A stretch of DNA of 64,000 nucleotides from Crambe crambe (Eukaryota; Porifera; Demospongiae; Poecilosclerida; Crambeidae), in contig OZ004581.1 of the NCBI GenBank assembly GCA_963924555.1, forward strand, positions 124,001-188,000, given 5' to 3'. Below the pieces are notes generated by a model. That model saw only the letters and a program-made list of their open reading frames with translations. It was not told the DNA's origin and made no database searches. How positions within the stretch are numbered: position 1 is the stretch's first letter; every line of letters starts with the position of its first letter. The translations under genes and the position numbers were made by a program. This document shows positions 61,550 through 64,000 of the stretch, one piece after another.

Positions 61550-62114
61550 GTTGATGCAGCTTCCAATAGTAGTACAGTACAGTACACTGCTGTACAAGAT
61601 CATGTAGCTAGCAATTAAGTAAACATGAACATGTACTATCTTAAGTATGCAATACAACTAGCTAGTAGAAAAAATCAATCACTCACTCCTGAATCTTGCT
61701 GCTGTGGATGGGAATGGGAATGTTATTCATTGTGTAGCATGGCAGATTTATGCCTATCGTTCGATTGCCTAATTATATTCATACTTTAGTATGTAAATAT
61801 GACACGTTTTGACGTCATGTCAGTTGTAATTAAGATCACGTGATAGTATTTCCTATGCGCGCGCATAATTATTGTTTAAGCTTGTTCAGGACTGGATTAC
61901 TTTTACAGGTGATATTTTGCATCCCATAGGTACATTATTGACTACTACAAGCATAAAATATTGGTTTGTGGAATTGTTCTTTCATTTGTTTTCACTTGTA
62001 ACAGCCATAACAGCAGTGAAGTCCTGCTTGATGGGATAGGACATGGAAGATCACACAAAATATGCAGCAAGAACTTAAATAATATAATAAATATTAATAA
62101 CAATAGCTAATCAG
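61550..62114. promoter_or_regulatory. Upstream region of the third elongase
   Basis: Contains TTTTGACGTCATGTCA at about 61808 (CRE-like GACGTCA), ATCACGTGAT near 61836 (E-box core) and a GCGCGCGCAT stretch. Elements are seen; function is inferred. The rest is the 3' flank of the elongase ending at 62115. Confidence 0.35.
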
Positions 62115-63394
62115 CTATTCTGAATTTTTGTGTTTCTTCTTGACAATAAAGGCATGATAATAAAAATTTGAGAACAGAATCAACATACTAAGGCCATAGA
62201 AGATCGAATAAATGCAAAAAGTATGATACAAGTAACCAAGCACAGCATGAGTAATTCCCACCAAAAACTGAATCATTTGCATTTGTGTGATCCTTTTCTT
62301 CCATGTGAAACTGTGCAGTGGGTAAAGAGCAGTTAGGAAGTAGTACCCATACATGACAACATGGACCATGGAGTTAAGACCAAGGACTGGGGCCACAGCT
62401 GGGATGGGTGAGATAAAACAGGACCAGTCGGCGAGCATGGTGATACTGCTATGATGGAATACATGGAGAAAGGAGATTTGGCGAATTCGATGCCTGAGGA
62501 TCATGAAGACAGTGTCAAGAAGTTCATAAAGTTTAGATATCCAGTATATCACTATGCCATAGTAAATATAGCCATCATCCTTCTTTGTTGAGAAAAAATT
62601 TGGATCCTAAAATAATTGATAGTTAATGATGGTGATCCAATTCTAGTAATTTATAGTGAAACCTCCGATAAAGACACTCTAAAGAAAGATAAACCTCTCA
62701 TCTAAAAGTACCCTAAACCTTGACAACCTCTCTACAACTGGTTGGGTCCCAAGTGTGTCCTTATTTGGAGGTTCCACTGTATTTATAAGAGAACCTTGTA
62801 GAAGCCAATGGTGAACAGTACAACTGCGCAAAGACTGAGCAGGCAGCAGATTAGGTTATGGACTATGAGAGGTTTCCGAAGCTCGAGAGGAGAGAAGATT
62901 TTCATTAGACGAGGGGAGAGGAATATGAGGAGTAAGTAGAGAGCTATCACAGGTGCACTGCGAGAGGTGACGAAAGTGTACACGACTGGAAAAGATCAAA
63001 CACAGAGTCATGGCACTAATGTGTAAAGATCACACAATCAATGACTTCCATTATTGTGAGTGGCACTATTTAGAGTAATTGAAATAATATCATGTAATTG
63101 TCACATTATAAATTTTGCTGCATATAATAATTATGAATGGATGTATAATAAAAGTTTGGGTACCCAACAAGCCTCAATGGTCGGATCCTAGGTTAAAAAT
63201 TAAGATCTGTGATCCCTCCTTTTATATATTGTCTTAATTGAGCTGCATAGTAAATGATTAAAAGCACACAGTTTGAGCTGTGCTAAATAATAACATTATT
63301 GTTAATGGATTTTTATGAATTTTGATTGATTAGCTATTAAAGTACCTGTTCCGTAGCTCAGCACCATCTTAGCAGATTCCAATTGCGGAGGCAT
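62115..63394 (-). CDS. Elongase of the LHVFHH type (polyunsaturated-acid elongase-like)
   Basis: Exons on the minus strand, 5' to 3': 63394-63346, 62985-62795, 62606-62115. They join to 243 aa. This is an ELO-family membrane protein but not ELOVL6-like. The box reads FLHVFHHSSI (HVFHH at about 128-132), preceded by KLYELLDTVFMILRHRIRQ, then NSMVHVVMYGYYFLTA. HV(Y/F)HH elongases include ELOVL2/4/5 and the delta-5/delta-6 elongases of protists and plants; RHR..QISFLHV..HSSI looks nearer the latter (judgement from memory). The end KKKHKNSE is lysine-rich, fitting ER retention. The start ATG at 63394 (MPPQLESAKMVLSYG) is the first ATG that opens the spliced frame, but more N-terminal sequence upstream is possible. 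Intron 62607-62794 contains a MITE. Confidence 0.83.
62655..62780. mobile_element. CAGTGGAACCTCC-family MITE in the LHVFHH elongase
   Basis: TATAGTGAAACCTCCGATAA at the left and TTATTTGGAGGTTCCACTG at the right. It keeps AAACCTCTCATCTAAAAGTA and GGTTGGGTCCCAAGTGTGTC. Confidence 0.85.
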
Positions 63395-64000
63395 AAAGCC
63401 ACTTAGATAATAGACTAGACTATCCGGTATATCGTAACGTCTCAGTCGATTTGCGGTCGGCACACGCGGCAGCTGCATCCGGCCGGCCGGCCGGGTACAG
63501 CGGTTTTCCAAAACCTTGCAACAGGAAGGTGGAAAGCGGAAGTGATTGGAGCGAACTGGTTGGTCAGATTGCTCATATTGATCATGTGACTCGCTTTCTG
63601 CAGTTGCAAGATTTTGGAAAATTGCTGTACAGCGGTTTTCCAAAACCTTGCAACAGGAAAGCGGAAAGCGGAAGTGATTGGAGCGAACTGGTTGGTCAGA
63701 TTGCTCATATTGATCATGTGACTCGCTTTCTGTAGTTGCAAGATTTTGGAAAACCGCTGTAACGGTTGTCGACGACAACTTGTCGTCTCTATGCGCATGC
63801 GCCCTAGCCGGGGTCAGTCAGTGATAATGAACTTTGTTGTTACTAACTCTAGCTAGCTAGCTCTCTGAGCTGGCCGGCTGTGTGTGATGCGATGCGGCGG
63901 CGGGGCAACGCCTCTCCTCCTCCCCTCCCTCGAAGGTCCCTTTCACCACAAAAAAAACAAACAAACAATACACAACAAAACTAGCCTAGCCCAAGTTTCA
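63395..64000 (-). promoter_or_regulatory. Upstream region of the LHVFHH elongase
   Basis: Contains two tandem TIR elements (63498-63759), a (CCGG)n stretch at 63480-63495 and the NRF1-like palindrome TGCGCATGCGCC at 63792-63803. Long open frames here come from the duplicated element and are not genes. Confidence 0.55.
63498..63759. mobile_element. Two tandem 130-bp TIR elements sharing one TA
   Basis: Copy 1 is 63498-63627 and copy 2 is 63630-63759. Each begins CAGCGGTTTTCCAAAACCTT and ends in its near complement (GGAAAATTGCTG, GGAAAACCGCTG). TA occurs before copy 1 (63496), between the copies (63628) and after copy 2 (63760). The interiors are nearly identical, with a TGATTGGAGCGAACTGGTTG core. 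The TA flanks suggest a Tc1/mariner-type non-autonomous element. Confidence 0.92.

Noticed and set aside
61550..61657. Longer N terminus for the third elongase from an upstream ATG at 61657
   Set aside because: The extra residues have no counterpart in the tandem copy, and the protein from 61549 has the usual family length.
63302..63798. Long minus-strand open frames with a duplicated peptide
   Set aside because: The duplication is the two 130-bp TIR elements; only 63346-63394 is supported as coding, by splicing into the elongase.

Overview
The window is animal nuclear DNA. Genes are split by many short GT-AG introns, the sequence is AT-rich, and (TC)n and poly(G/C) tracts, MITE-like foldbacks and minisatellites are frequent. 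Gene content (adhesion GPCR, CABIT-SAM adaptors, a UCP4-type mitochondrial carrier, ELOVL elongases) and compactness suggest an early-branching metazoan, probably a demosponge. That organism call is inference, not something the bases show directly.

Layout. 1-1398 (+): the 3' end of an adhesion-type GPCR. 4609-38938: five large genes of one family, three on + (4609-11417, 12616-17078, 18437-25751) meeting two on - (25893-31314, 32820-38938) tail to tail. A sixth member lies at 49879-55085 (+). I assembled all six exon by exon, and each gives one uninterrupted frame (760, 787, 1105, 855, 795 and 739 aa). Each encodes a proline-rich or basic N terminus, a CABIT domain, a proline-rich linker, a coiled coil and a C-terminal SAM domain. 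This is the layout of GAREM, with the CABIT module shared with Themis. The SAM exons of the fourth gene (25893-26009 and 26089-26199, - strand) are short and easily missed.

Between the fifth and sixth members, 39.5-48.7 kb is a segmental duplication of a small type I membrane protein gene with an MRH/cation-dependent mannose-6-phosphate-receptor-like luminal domain. There is an intact copy (39790-43984), a broken copy (45777-47657) and relic exons of further copies. The intact copy's first intron carries a foldback element and a decayed hAT transposase fragment.

From 55.4 kb the content becomes metabolic: a UCP4-like carrier (55390-57321, -), an ELOVL6-like elongase (58104-59072, +), two tandem ELOVL6-like paralogues (59295-60293 and 60746-61549, -) and a different elongase of the LHVFHH type (62115-63394, -). 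Two tandem 130-bp TIR elements lie just upstream of the last gene.

The most notable system is the six-gene CABIT-SAM array. Its members keep candidate GRB2 SH2 sites (YxN) and SH3 ligands at differing positions, so they look like a lineage-specific expansion of tyrosine-kinase adaptors. Related findings are GC-AG introns, microsatellites acting as polypyrimidine tracts, and an inverted copy of one paralogue's coding exon inside another's intron.
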